Shown: positions 33,212 through 42,519, numbered from the stretch's first letter. The stretch is DNA of 64,000 nt from Aestuariibius violaceus (GCF_040779325.2 NZ_JBFONT020000005.1:174628-238627); one strand, 5' to 3'. Made by a program: numbers and translations. Notes: generated from the sequence alone by a model not told the origin.

Positions 33212-35002
33212 TCAGGCGGGGTCTGTCAAAGGGCGGGTCGCCTTTTCGAGCCAGGCGCGAGCCTCGTCTGAGGCGAGGCGGGGCATAACTTTTCCTTTGG
33301 TTTCAGCGTGGTACGCGTCGATCCAGTCTCGCTCGAACGGGGCGAGGATGGCGGTGTCGATGAGGCGGCGGTCGAAGGGGACGAAGGTGAGCGTTTCGAA
33401 AGCGAGCCAGTCGTCCTGGCTGTCCGGCGTGACGGCGACAAGGTTTTCAAGGCGGATGCCGTAGGCGCCTTCCTCGTAGTAGCCCGGTTCGTTCGAGAGG
33501 ATCATGCCCTTCTCCAGCGCGATGCCCGAGGTACTGGCGATACGTTGGGGGCCTTCGTGGACCGAGAGGTATACGCCGACGCCGTGGCCGGTGCCGTGGC
33601 CGTAATCCTTGCCCATGCGGCGAAGCGCGGCGCGGGCGAGGGGGTCGAGGTCGCGGCCTGCAGTTCCTTGCGGGAAGCGGGCGAGAGAGATCGCGATGAC
33701 GCCTTGGAGCACGGCTGTGTAGGTCTTTCGCTTGTCGTCGGAGGGGGCGCCGATGGGGATCGTGCGTGTGATGTCGGTCGTGCCGTCGATGTACTGGCCG
33801 CCTGAATCCACGAGCAGGAGGTCGCCGTCGGCCGTCTGGCGGTTGGTCTCTTCCGTCACGCGATAATGGACGATAGCGCCGTTGGGGCCGGTGCCGGCTA
33901 TCGTCTCGAAAGAGATATCGAGGAGCTGACCTGAGGCGCGGCGGCGCTGTTCGAGCTCTTTGACGGCGGTGATCTCGTCGATGCTGCCGATGGGTTGCGC
34001 GTCGAGCCAGGCGAGGAAGGCGGTGACAGCTGCGGCGTCGCGCAGATGGGCCTCGCGGGTGTTCTGGAGTTCTGTGGGGTTCTTCTTTGCTTTGGGGAGG
34101 AGGACAGGATCTGGCGCCTCTTCGATAGAAACCCCCGCTTTTTCAACGGATTGGAAGAGGATCTTCGGAGCGCTGTCTGGATCGATGCGGAGAGGGCCGT
34201 CGAGCGTTTTGAGGTGGTTGATCAGGGCGCCCGGGTCATGGACGGCAACGTCCGGACCCAGATGGCTGGCGATTTCCGTCGTCTTTGAATGGGTTGCGAA
34301 GAGATCAACGGCACCGTTGTCATGCAGGATGGCCATCGCGTGGGGAACGGGATTGCGGGGGATGTCGCTGCCACGGATATTAAGAAGCCAGGCGATGGAG
34401 TCCGGGAGCGTGATAAGAGCCTGCTTTTGTCCGGCGTCTCGAAGAGCTTCGGTGATCTCGGCACGTTTGTCGTCATGGCTCTTCCCCGCGAGATTGGCCG
34501 GGTAGGCAGAGAAGCGGGCGTCGGGAGCGTCGGGTTGATCAGGCCATATGCGGTCGATCAGATTGTCGATTTCGAGGAGAGAAAGGCCAGTATCTTCAAA
34601 AGCTTCGTTGAGCTTCCTTATCTGACTTTCGGTGTGAAGCCATGGATCATAGGCGATCTTTCCGCGGCCGATCTCATCCTTCAGCCAATCTGATAGCTGG
34701 GTCTTGGGCCAAGGCAGGATCGTGATCTCACCGGGGGTCTGTGCGTCGGCTTGGAGCGTGTAGCGGCTGTCGACGAAGAGGGCCGTGACCTTGCCGGAGA
34801 CGACGGCAAACCCCGCGGAACCTGTGAAACCTGTGAGCCAGGCAAGCCGGTCGTCGCACGGGGCGACATATTCGCCCTGAAACCGGTCGGCGCGAGGAAC
34901 GAGAAAGGCATCAACGCCTTCCTTCTTTAGCTCGTCCCGAAGTGCGGCAAGGCGCGGCGGGGACTGGTCGGGGGAGGTGCTTGGCGTGAAGGTCTGAAAC
35001 AT
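33212..35002 (-). CDS. Xaa-Pro aminopeptidase (aminopeptidase P family, M24B)
   Basis: The protein of 596 residues has two N-terminal creatinase-like domains (DAFLVPRADRFQGEYV...; GFTGSAGFAVV) and a C-terminal pita-bread metallopeptidase domain. Metal ligands are visible in LLVDSGGQYIDGTTDITRT, the GHGTGHGVG segment (His), MILSNEPGYYEEG (Glu) and GIRLENLV (Glu). It is the long aminopeptidase P type, cutting N-terminal residues before proline in the cytoplasm. ATG 35002 is preferred over the upstream 35029 as the family begins MFQTF(T). Confidence 0.93.
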   Translation of the reverse strand: MFQTFTPSTSPDQSPPRLAALRDELKKEGVDAFLVPRADRFQGEYVAPCDDRLAWLTGFTGSAGFAVVSGKVTALFVDSRYTLQADAQTPGEITILPWPKTQLSDWLKDEIGRGKIAYDPWLHTESQIRKLNEAFEDTGLSLLEIDNLIDRIWPDQPDAPDARFSAYPANLAGKSHDDKRAEITEALRDAGQKQALITLPDSIAWLLNIRGSDIPRNPVPHAMAILHDNGAVDLFATHSKTTEIASHLGPDVAVHDPGALINHLKTLDGPLRIDPDSAPKILFQSVEKAGVSIEEAPDPVLLPKAKKNPTELQNTREAHLRDAAAVTAFLAWLDAQPIGSIDEITAVKELEQRRRASGQLLDISFETIAGTGPNGAIVHYRVTEETNRQTADGDLLLVDSGGQYIDGTTDITRTIPIGAPSDDKRKTYTAVLQGVIAISLARFPQGTAGRDLDPLARAALRRMGKDYGHGTGHGVGVYLSVHEGPQRIASTSGIALEKGMILSNEPGYYEEGAYGIRLENLVAVTPDSQDDWLAFETLTFVPFDRRLIDTAILAPFERDWIDAYHAETKGKVMPRLASDEARAWLEKATRPLTDPA

Positions 35003-35074
35003 GGGGGCTCGCGGACAAGGGTCGTACAATTGCTGCCCCGATGTGGCCCGGTTGTCGAGTGTCAGACGGCAGCT

Positions 35075-35758
35075 TTAGGCCGGAAGCCACCGTGCCTCGT
35101 TCGCTTCGATTGCCGCGATTCGGTCCGCGGTCTTAGGATGGCTCAGAAGCCAGGCGGGCATGGCGCCGCGGTGGCCCGTCAGTGTCTCGAGCTTGCGGAA
35201 GAGGGTCTTTTGTGGCTCCGACCCGATCCCCGACTTCATGAGAAGGGCAGTAGCGTAGGCGTCGGCCTCATATTCGTCGGATCGGGAAAGACGGGCTGCA
35301 AGAAGGGAGGTCAGCGCGTTGGCGATCCAGACGCCAAGGCCAGGCAGAAATCGGGAGAGCAGCATCGCGAGTGCGGTGCGCAGTGCGTTCTGGCCCGAAA
35401 AATCGATCATCCGCCGCCGGGCGTGGCCGAGGGCGACGTGGCCGAGTTCGTGGGCGATGACTGAGGCCATCTCTTCGGCCGAGACCTCTCCGTCACGGTA
35501 CTTCCGGTAAAAGCCGCGAGTAATGAAGATCCGGCCGTCTGGCGCGGCAAGACCGTTGACCGGATCGATCTCGTAGATGTGGACACGGATACGCGACAGG
35601 TCGAGAGAGGCCGCCATGCGATCGGTCAGGCGCTTGAGGCCGGGATCGGCGAGCTCCGTTGATTTCTCGTCGAGCTCACGCCGGGTGCGCCAGGCCGAGA
35701 AATGATAGAGGACGACCGCGTAGCCGATGGCCAGGAGAATGGGCAGAACCTTGATCAT
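35075..35758 (-). CDS. M48-family metallopeptidase
   Basis: This 227-residue zinc protease has the motif HELGHVALGHARR (residues ~106-118) and a downstream Glu ligand in SRSDEYEADAYA. An N-terminal hydrophobic segment (residues 3-20) and another around 135-155 suggest membrane attachment. It is shorter than HtpX and lacks a signal cleavage site, so it is probably a membrane-anchored quality-control protease. The gene lies between the aminopeptidase (same strand, 72 bp away) and the divergent DUF421 gene. Confidence 0.88.
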   Translation of the reverse strand: MIKVLPILLAIGYAVVLYHFSAWRTRRELDEKSTELADPGLKRLTDRMAASLDLSRIRVHIYEIDPVNGLAAPDGRIFITRGFYRKYRDGEVSAEEMASVIAHELGHVALGHARRRMIDFSGQNALRTALAMLLSRFLPGLGVWIANALTSLLAARLSRSDEYEADAYATALLMKSGIGSEPQKTLFRKLETLTGHRGAMPAWLLSHPKTADRIAAIEANEARWLPA

Positions 35759-35841
35759 GAGGATGATATGGGTTCGCAGGGCCTCTGCGGAAAGAGGAAC
35801 TTTCGCCGCGCCCCGGGGCTTGGCGGAAGAAAGGATCCTGC

Positions 35842-36342
35842 ATGCCCGTTCCTGTCAGCGCCCTCGTCGATGCGGTCGTCATTATTGCGGCGCTTGTGGT
35901 CCTCACGCGGCTGGCCGGATTGCGATCGTTTTCCAAGATGTCGGGCTTCGACTTCGCGATCACAGTTGCCATGGGATCGGTTCTGGCAAGCGTCGTCGTG
36001 TCGCCCGATACAGGCATCCTGGCGGGCCTGTCTGCGTTGACCGCGCTCTTTCTGGTGCAGGCCGTGGTGGCACGGGCTCGAGTGGCCTCCTCCAGAACCC
36101 AGGAGGTGCTGGATAATGCCCCGCTGCTGATCATGGACGGGCCGACCATGCTAGAGGGCAACATGCAGGCGGCCAAGATCAGCCGGGCGGACCTTCTGGG
36201 CAAGCTGCGGGAGGCGAATGTCACCCAGTTGAGCCAGGTGCAGGCGGTGGTGTTCGAAGCGACCGGCGATGTGAGTGTCCTTCATCGAGGGGACGGTGAG
36301 ATCGATGCGGTTCTTCTGGAGGATGTGGTGCGTGAGGCGTGA
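35842..36342 (+). CDS. DUF421 (YetF-type) membrane protein
   Basis: The 166-residue protein has three membrane helices in the first ~80 residues (VSALVDAVVIIAALVVLTRL; FDFAITVAMGSVLASVVVS; AGLSALTALFLVQAVV) and a soluble DUF421 domain with PLLIMDGPTM and the LLGKLREANV segment. The family is found in many bacteria, including spore-forming Bacillus, and its role is unknown. Its ATG at 35842 follows a GGA-rich site. It is divergent from the M48 gene. Confidence 0.87.
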   Translation: MPVPVSALVDAVVIIAALVVLTRLAGLRSFSKMSGFDFAITVAMGSVLASVVVSPDTGILAGLSALTALFLVQAVVARARVASSRTQEVLDNAPLLIMDGPTMLEGNMQAAKISRADLLGKLREANVTQLSQVQAVVFEATGDVSVLHRGDGEIDAVLLEDVVREA

Positions 36343-36456
36343 TGGATTGGAAACACTTAAAATTGAAACCATTTTCTTCGGAACCAGGGGTTTTCCCCCT
36401 GGTTGAGAGGCTGATCGAGACGTCAGAGGCTCGACGCCAATGATGAGGCAAGCGGC

Positions 36457-36606
36457 ATGAAAGAAGCAGCAGATCTATCGGATATCGATGATGTTCTCCG
36501 TCAGGCCTACCCGGCCGCGGAGGACAAGAATCGTGAGATCGAGCGGTTGATGATCCGGCTTGCGGCACGGGAAGCCTGCCGGAAGAGGACATCTGAGGCG
36601 GCTTGA
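36457..36606 (+). CDS. Small helical protein, 49 residues
   Basis: A short open frame starts at ATG 36457 (GAGG nine bases upstream) and ends at TGA 36604-36606. The product begins MKEAADLSDIDDVLRQAYPA, then an acidic/basic amphipathic helix (DKNREIERLMIRLAARE) and a short basic tail. Codon use is typical of the neighbourhood. It has no recognised family; it could be a small regulatory protein or a DNA/membrane-binding helix. It lies between the DUF421 gene and the convergent VWA gene. Confidence 0.5.
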   Translation: MKEAADLSDIDDVLRQAYPAAEDKNREIERLMIRLAAREACRKRTSEAA

Positions 36607-36652
36607 TCCGTACTCGTGCGGCGCGGGCTTCAGTTGGCTGGTTGCTGCGCTA

Positions 36653-37840
36653 CTACCGGCCGAGCAGCCGCATCCCCCGATCGAGGCCCTCCAGCGTCAT
36701 GGGCACCATGCGATCCGCACCAATGATCTCCTGGATCATCCCGATGGAGGGTGTGTAGCGCCAATGGCGCTCTTCTAGCGGATTGATCCAGAGGCAACCG
36801 GGCCATTTCTGGACTGCGCGTTCGAGCCAGACGCGGCCCGCCTCTTCATTCCAGTATTCATTGGCACCGCCGGGCATCGCGATCTCATAAGGTGACATGG
36901 AAGCGTCGCCGACAAAGATGCATTTATAGTCGGAACCGTAGGTGCGAAGGATCTCGGTTGTCGGTGTCTGGGCGTTCCAGCGCCGGCGGTTATCGCGCCA
37001 GACGCCTTCGTAGAGACAGTTGTGAAAGTAGAAGTGGTCGAAGTGTTTGAATTCAGCCTTGGCGGCGGAGAAAAGCTCTGAGGCGACCTTGGCGTGGGGA
37101 TCCATGGAGCCGCCGACATCGAGGAAGAGAAGGACCTTCACTGCGTTGCGCCGTTCCGGTCGGGTCTGCACGTCCAGATAGCCGTGTTCGGCCGTGGCAC
37201 GGATCGTGCCGTTGAGGTCGAGTTCTTCATTCGCGCCGTCGCGCGCCCAACGGCGGAGGCGTTTGAGCGCCACCTTGATGTTGCGGGTGCCAAGTTCGAC
37301 CGTGTCGTCGAGATTGCGGAACTCGCGTTTGTCCCAAACTTTCACAGCGCGCTGGTGGCGGCTTTCCTTCTGGCCTATGCGGACGCCTTCGGGATTGAAG
37401 CCATAGGCACCGAAAGGCGAGGTTCCGGCGGTGCCGATCCACTTGCTGCCGCCTTGGTGGCGGCCCTGTTGTTCCTTGAGGCGCTCGTGCAGGGTTTCCA
37501 TCAACTTTTCGAAGCCGCCTAGGGCTTCGATCTCGGCCTTTTCGGCGTCGCTGAGGTGTTTCTCGGCCATCTTCTCCAGCCAATCTCTCGGCAGGTCGAC
37601 AGCGTTCAGGACCTGATCGACAGTAATCTGCTCAAGGCCCTCGAAAGCGGTGGCAAAAGCGCGGTCGAACTTGTCGATATTGCGCTCGTCCTTAACGAGG
37701 CAGGTCCGGGCGAGATGGTAGAAAGCGTCGATGTCGTATGTGGCCAGCCCCCTCGACATCGCTTCGAGGAACGTCAGGTGCTCGCGCAGCGAGACAGGGA
37801 CGCCGGTGTCCCGCAAGGTCTGGAAGAAGGGCAGAAACAT
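36653..37840 (-). CDS. VWA-domain protein (CoxE-like), partner of MoxR ATPase
   Basis: This 395-residue protein has a helical N-terminal half (FLPFFQTLRDTGVPVSLREH...) and a von Willebrand A domain whose metal site reads FLDVGGSMDPHAK; the usual DxSxS is DxGxS here, which is common in this subfamily. A conserved CIFVGDASMSPYEI and CLWINPLEERHW follow. VWA proteins of this type cooperate with MoxR AAA+ ATPases in metal insertion or complex assembly; a MoxR gene lies 2.7 kb away on the same strand (40497-41336). It is the last of a run with the 57-aa protein, DUF2927 and GNAT. Confidence 0.85.
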   Translation of the reverse strand: MFLPFFQTLRDTGVPVSLREHLTFLEAMSRGLATYDIDAFYHLARTCLVKDERNIDKFDRAFATAFEGLEQITVDQVLNAVDLPRDWLEKMAEKHLSDAEKAEIEALGGFEKLMETLHERLKEQQGRHQGGSKWIGTAGTSPFGAYGFNPEGVRIGQKESRHQRAVKVWDKREFRNLDDTVELGTRNIKVALKRLRRWARDGANEELDLNGTIRATAEHGYLDVQTRPERRNAVKVLLFLDVGGSMDPHAKVASELFSAAKAEFKHFDHFYFHNCLYEGVWRDNRRRWNAQTPTTEILRTYGSDYKCIFVGDASMSPYEIAMPGGANEYWNEEAGRVWLERAVQKWPGCLWINPLEERHWRYTPSIGMIQEIIGADRMVPMTLEGLDRGMRLLGR

Positions 37841-37846
37841 CGCGCC

Positions 37847-38020
37847 TCAGACGTAGAAGACGCGGTCCACCAAGATCAAGAGGAAGAGGCCCGCGAGGCC
37901 AAAGATGATGGCATAGACGAGTGCATATTGCGCGATGTCAGCCCTTTTGCCGCCACGCTTTCGCGCAACGAATGCGCCTGCCAGGGCGCCTAGAAAAAGG
38001 CCGGATAAGGGAAAGATCAT
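37847..38020 (-). CDS. 57-residue two-helix membrane protein
   Basis: A short frame runs from ATG 38020 to a TGA at 37847-37849. The product begins MIFPLSGLFLGALAGAFVARK, has a basic loop (RGGKRAD) and a second hydrophobic segment (YALVYAIIFGLAGLFLLILV). The ATG overlaps the DUF2927 stop (ATGA), and the VWA gene starts 6 bp after its end, so it is firmly inside the operon. The layout, two helices with a positive loop, resembles the 65-aa protein of the xpaC-telA operon. Function unknown; a membrane anchor for the VWA/DUF2927 machinery is inferred. Confidence 0.8.
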   Translation of the reverse strand: MIFPLSGLFLGALAGAFVARKRGGKRADIAQYALVYAIIFGLAGLFLLILVDRVFYV

Positions 38021-39384
38021 AGGGCCGTCCGGATCTCTCGCGCGGGGTTCAGGTCGCGCACTTCTTGCAGGCGGGCGCGCACCTCCCGCGCGTCGCCGAA
38101 GCCGTATCGCGCCCAGGCGAGGCTGTCCAGACGGACGGCGCGGGCTTCCTCCGCCTGGCCGGTCAGGTCGAGTGCCTCGGCGCGGAACATCAGGAGCGTA
38201 GCGAGAAGAGCGGCGTTTTCGGCGTCCCGGGCGGCAGGGATGGCCTCGCCCGTGATGGCGAGCGTGGCGGCGCCGTCGCCTGAACTGAGCGCGTAGGCCG
38301 CCAGTTGAACGGCGACATGGGCGGCGTGCAGCTTGGTCAGCGACGACCCGTTGTAGACGTCAAAGGATTCGCGGAACGACAGGATGGCGCGCCCGGGCTG
38401 AGTGATGAGCTGAAGCCGCCCCAGAACATAGAGCGAGAAGCCGCGGCGTGGGCCGGTCCAGCCATAGCTGCGGGCGATGTCGACAGCGCGGGCGGCGGAA
38501 CGGCGGCGGGCGTCGAAGGACGAGCCGTTCTTGAGGGCCGTTTCGATCGCATTGGTCCACCGGTCAGTTGTCACGGTCTGATAGCTGCGACCGCCGTTTG
38601 CGCCGCGCGGGTTGAGGCGGTTCAAAAGCGCAGGCAGGCGCGCCGCAACCTGCTCACGCGACATGCCGCTGCGCAGTTCAGGTGCGTAGGTCGCGCGCAG
38701 GATCAGCATATCAAAGCCGGTCAGGACAGCGTGGATGTTGTCGTCGTTGAAAACGCTGTCGGGCAGTCGGTAGAGGTCGTTAAGCGGGCCGAGAGCTTGC
38801 GCGAGTTCCTCATGCAGGCAGTCGCGGACATCCTGCGGGGCGGTGTCGGACGGCAGGAAGACGGCGGCGCGGGTCCGCTCGGTCAGGGTCGTCCAATCCA
38901 CGGCGGGCGTGCGACGGACGGCGCGGAAATTCTCCCAACTCGACACGCGGGGGACGACGAAACAGGCGGCGTTGGGCACAGCGCGCTGGAGGCGGCCGCG
39001 TGGGACGGCCTCGATCGTGATCGAGGCATCGCCGGAGTTTACGCGACTGATGTCGATCCCGGCTTCGCTCCTGAGGCGTCGGAGGAGCCGGTCGAGGTCG
39101 GGGACGAGACTGGCCGGGGCATTTCCGATAACGCGCACGGTCACGGGCCCTTCAAAGCGGTTGAAGATTGGGATCTTGCGGCCGCTTTCCATCTCGAAAG
39201 ACAGGTCGAGGAAGTCCTGTGCGATCTCGGCATTTGACCTGATCGGGCGGCTTGCCGGCGCGGTCGCAAAGCTTTTCATCGCTGGGAGATCCGTTGTGCC
39301 GACACCGGCCGCGCGGTCAGGTGGCGCACTGACCGGCGCGCAGGAGGCCAGCAGAAGTGCGATGGCAAGGGCAGATCGCTTCAT
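38017..39384 (-). CDS. DUF2927 lipoprotein, large form
   Basis: This 455-residue precursor has a lipobox ending ALLLASC (Cys15). The DUF2927 core includes CLHEELAQALGPLNDL and SVFNDDNIHAVLTGFD, close to the smaller paralogue at 9406-10353. The last ~180 residues (RRSAARAVDIARSYG..., ALSSGDGAATLAITGEAI...) look like TPR-type helical repeats that the smaller protein lacks. It overlaps both neighbours by ATGA. The HEELAQ segment resembles a zinc-protease helix (HExxQ), but no third ligand could be confirmed. Likely periplasmic. Confidence 0.82.
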   Translation of the reverse strand: MKRSALAIALLLASCAPVSAPPDRAAGVGTTDLPAMKSFATAPASRPIRSNAEIAQDFLDLSFEMESGRKIPIFNRFEGPVTVRVIGNAPASLVPDLDRLLRRLRSEAGIDISRVNSGDASITIEAVPRGRLQRAVPNAACFVVPRVSSWENFRAVRRTPAVDWTTLTERTRAAVFLPSDTAPQDVRDCLHEELAQALGPLNDLYRLPDSVFNDDNIHAVLTGFDMLILRATYAPELRSGMSREQVAARLPALLNRLNPRGANGGRSYQTVTTDRWTNAIETALKNGSSFDARRRSAARAVDIARSYGWTGPRRGFSLYVLGRLQLITQPGRAILSFRESFDVYNGSSLTKLHAAHVAVQLAAYALSSGDGAATLAITGEAIPAARDAENAALLATLLMFRAEALDLTGQAEEARAVRLDSLAWARYGFGDAREVRARLQEVRDLNPAREIRTAL

Positions 39385-39830
39385 ACTCCGCCCCGCTGGT
39401 ACTTGATGAAGGGGGTCAGCTCGGCCACCCGATCATAAAGGCGCCGGGCCGTTTCGTTGAAATATTGGGTCGTCCAGTAGACAGATGGCGCGCCTGCTGC
39501 GTCCGCCCTGGCATAGACGTCCTCGATCAAGGCACGTCCAATGCCCTGACCACGATAGTCGGGGTCAGCGTAGAGATCCTGCAGATAGCAGACATTCTCG
39601 ATCTGCCAGCAATGGCGGTGAAAGACATAATGCGCCAGACCGACCGGCCGACCGTCGGCGGTCGCGAGTAGGGCGGAATAGTCTTGCGGGTCATCACCGA
39701 TCAGCCGCGCGAAGGTCGTGTCGTAGATCTCCGACGGCAAGCTCGTCTCATAAAACGCGAGATAGGCGCCCCAGAGCCGATCCCAATCAGATCGGTCGCG
39801 GGCCTCCAACGGGCGAATGTCTACCGGCAT
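39381..39830 (-). CDS. GNAT-family N-acetyltransferase
   Basis: The 149-residue acyltransferase shows the acetyl-CoA loop DYRGQGIGRALIEDVYARA (Q/RxxGxG/A) near residues 93-111, preceded by the beta-strand CYLQDLYADP and followed by YWTTQYFNETARRLYD. The acceptor is unknown. Its stop overlaps the DUF2927 start (ATGA), making it the first gene of the GNAT-DUF2927-57aa-VWA run, so modification of a member of that module is possible but unproven. Confidence 0.87.
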   Translation of the reverse strand: MPVDIRPLEARDRSDWDRLWGAYLAFYETSLPSEIYDTTFARLIGDDPQDYSALLATADGRPVGLAHYVFHRHCWQIENVCYLQDLYADPDYRGQGIGRALIEDVYARADAAGAPSVYWTTQYFNETARRLYDRVAELTPFIKYQRGGV

Positions 39831-40149
39831 GGCAGGCAGTTATCCTCAATCGTCATCCTTCCGGCAGCGCAGCTATCAGCGCATGAATGGTCCCGATTGG
39901 CGAGCAAAAAACCGTCGATGTCTCCGGCTTCGGCCGAAATCGTTGCGCAAACGAATCAGCGGGCAGAAGCCCGCCCAAAGAGTTCACGCCGCCGAAACGA
40001 TATTTCGGAAATGTGACGGGATGAGAGGTCAATTAGATCTACTTTAGGTTGGGTCGCTCGCCCGGGGGAGGTGAGCTTTTCGCAGAGAACATCCTGCAAG
40101 TCGCCGGTCGGCAAGGGCATGCCGCACCGGTTGCGGAGGAGTCGTCTCG
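39831..40149. other. Intergenic region, no gene seen
   Basis: These 319 bases between the GNAT gene and the gene at 40150 show no convincing frame on either strand. A perfect small hairpin (GCGGGC, loop AGAA, GCCCGC) lies near 39960-39974 without a T run. The end carries GGAGGAG, the ribosome site of the next gene. Promoters for both divergent genes are expected here. Confidence 0.5.
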
Positions 40150-40496
40150 ATGGTGAAGGTGGACAAGATCGAAGAAACGGGAGGGGAACGACGGGACGTC
40201 GTGATCCGGTATCTGCCACGGGCGGGTGCCGATCTCGCCCTGCATGCGACGCCGACGGAGCGCAGCTATATTCACAACGCACTTAGCTTCTCGCCACACG
40301 GGCGGAAGGACATCACGGACGGATCTTTCCGGGTGCGTCGGATCGGCCTCCTCGATGTCGTCTTCGCCCTGTCTGAGGAGGCTGAGCGGACGCTTGTCGT
40401 TGTCCATGCTGTGCGGCCCTACGAGCCGCCGGACTTCCGGGACCGGCTGCGCCGGACCCTGGAATGGATAAGGCTTGTTCGGGGGGCTGCGGGGCT

Positions 40497-40500
<4 letters not shown>
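40150..40500 (+). CDS. Uncharacterised 116-residue protein
   Basis: The frame starts at ATG 40150 with GGAGGAG about nine bases upstream, and ends in TAG whose bases are shared with the MoxR stop (CTAG at 40497-40500). The product is charged and beta-rich, with FRVRRIGLLDVVFALSEEAE and RTLVVVHAVRP, reminiscent in outline of RelE/ParE-fold proteins. There is no antitoxin gene next to it, so no toxin claim is made. It interrupts the minus-strand MoxR/GNAT/VWA neighbourhood. Real gene status is supported by the ribosome site and length. Confidence 0.55.
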
Positions 40501-41336
<836 letters not shown>

Positions 41337-41529
41337 CGAAGGCTCCGGGTGGGCAGCTTTTCGCGGCACCCTAGCAGAGCGCGGCACTGCTTCAACTCCC
41401 CGCGAGCGTTAAGGATTTGGGGGCGTGACACGCCCTGGAAATGGGACTAAACGGGCGCCAGTTTCGGAAGGGGAGCGAATGTCTGACACTGCAAGAAGAT
41501 CGGACGTCGCATCAGCCAAGGGATCGAGA

Positions 41530-41952
41530 ATGAAAGCTGAGGTGTTTCTGCCGGACGACTATCGTCCGGCCGAGAGCGAGCCGTTCATGAACGAGCGACA
41601 GCTCGAATACTTCCGCCGAAAGCTGCTGAATTGGAAGGCGGAACTTCTGTCAGACAGCCGGGATACGATCAGCGGATTGCAGGAGAGCACACGCAACATT
41701 CCCGACGTCGCCGACCGTGCGAGTGAAGAAACCGACCGCGCGCTCGAGTTGCGGACCCGGGATCGCCAGCGCAAGTTGGTTGCCAAGATCGATGCGGCCC
41801 TGCGCCGGATCGAGGAAGGCGAATACGGCTATTGCGACATGACCGGAGAGCCGATTTCACTTAAGCGGCTGGATGCGCGTCCAATCGCGACGCTGAGCCT
41901 GGAAGCCCAGGAGCGTCATGAGCGGCGCGAAAAGGTTCATCGCGACGATTAA
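41530..41952 (+). CDS. dksA: RNA polymerase-binding transcription factor DksA (single-cysteine form)
   Basis: The factor of 140 residues binds in the secondary channel of RNA polymerase and works with ppGpp. The coiled-coil tip DxxDxA is intact (Asp59, Asp62, Ala64). The zinc-finger region reads GYCDMTGEPISLKRLDARP and keeps only one cysteine (Cys102) of the usual four, as I recall for Rhodobacter sphaeroides DksA. ATG 41530 matches the family start MKAEVFLPDDYRP and has AAGGGA upstream; ATG 41479 with a stronger GGGGAG would add 17 residues. An intrinsic terminator follows. Confidence 0.92.
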   Translation: MKAEVFLPDDYRPAESEPFMNERQLEYFRRKLLNWKAELLSDSRDTISGLQESTRNIPDVADRASEETDRALELRTRDRQRKLVAKIDAALRRIEEGEYGYCDMTGEPISLKRLDARPIATLSLEAQERHERREKVHRDD

Positions 41953-41955
41953 ACA

Positions 41956-41981
41956 AAAGGGCGCCTCCGGGCGCCCTTTTC
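41956..41981 (+). terminator. Intrinsic terminator after dksA
   Basis: AAAAGGGCGCC pairs perfectly with GGCGCCCTTTT across TCCG. It lies directly after the dksA stop and 20 bp from the end of the convergent gene, so it may serve both strands. Confidence 0.92.
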
Positions 41982-42000
41982 GATTTGGAGATGCCGTCGC

Positions 42001-42519
42001 TTAGAAGAGAGAGCGGCGGTGTCCGACGTGGCCGACAATGGCATGGGTCGACCAATCGACGCGGTATATCTCTTCATCGATTTCCATGTAGACCCAACCG
42101 TCGCGCACAGGCTCTAGCCCGTAGTAATCGACGTTCATCAGCAGGTTATGTTTGCCGCGTTCCAGAACGAGACCGTTTTCAAGCGGCGGCTTTCGGCTAG
42201 AGACCGGTACAGTCACGCAACCAGCGCCCGTTCTGCTGGTGAGGCAGGCCATTTCCTCTTCTTCATCGATGACGAAACGCTCTGATGCGACGGGCTGAAG
42301 GGTCCGCGGGGCCATCATACACGCAGCCCCGGCAGCGCGGGTTGCGCAGCCCGTGCCGAAATCAATCTCAGGAACGGCAGCGATCGAGGCAGAAGTATCG
42401 ATCAAAGCGCTTTGCGCAACCTCACACCCGGCGCCCGTCGCATTCGTGGAGCAAAGCGTGGCGGCAGCCGGCCCTCCCAGTGAAGCGATACCGGCAAAAG
42501 CGATGGCGGCAAGGCGCAT
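42001..42519 (-). CDS. Secreted protein with three Cys-ten-residue repeats
   Basis: The 172-residue precursor has a signal peptide (residues 1-20). Three 10-residue units of the form C-x-T-x-x-x-G-A-x-C follow: CSTNATGAGC (23-32), CATRAAGAAC (58-67) and CLTSRTGAGC (92-101). Each likely closes as a disulphide loop in the periplasm. The C-terminal part (YYGLEPVRDGWVYMEIDEEI) loosely recalls RcnB-type domains. GGAAGGAG precedes ATG 42519; the frame is open further upstream but without a signal peptide. I do not know a named family. Confidence 0.72.
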   Translation of the reverse strand: MRLAAIAFAGIASLGGPAAATLCSTNATGAGCEVAQSALIDTSASIAAVPEIDFGTGCATRAAGAACMMAPRTLQPVASERFVIDEEEEMACLTSRTGAGCVTVPVSSRKPPLENGLVLERGKHNLLMNVDYYGLEPVRDGWVYMEIDEEIYRVDWSTHAIVGHVGHRRSLF

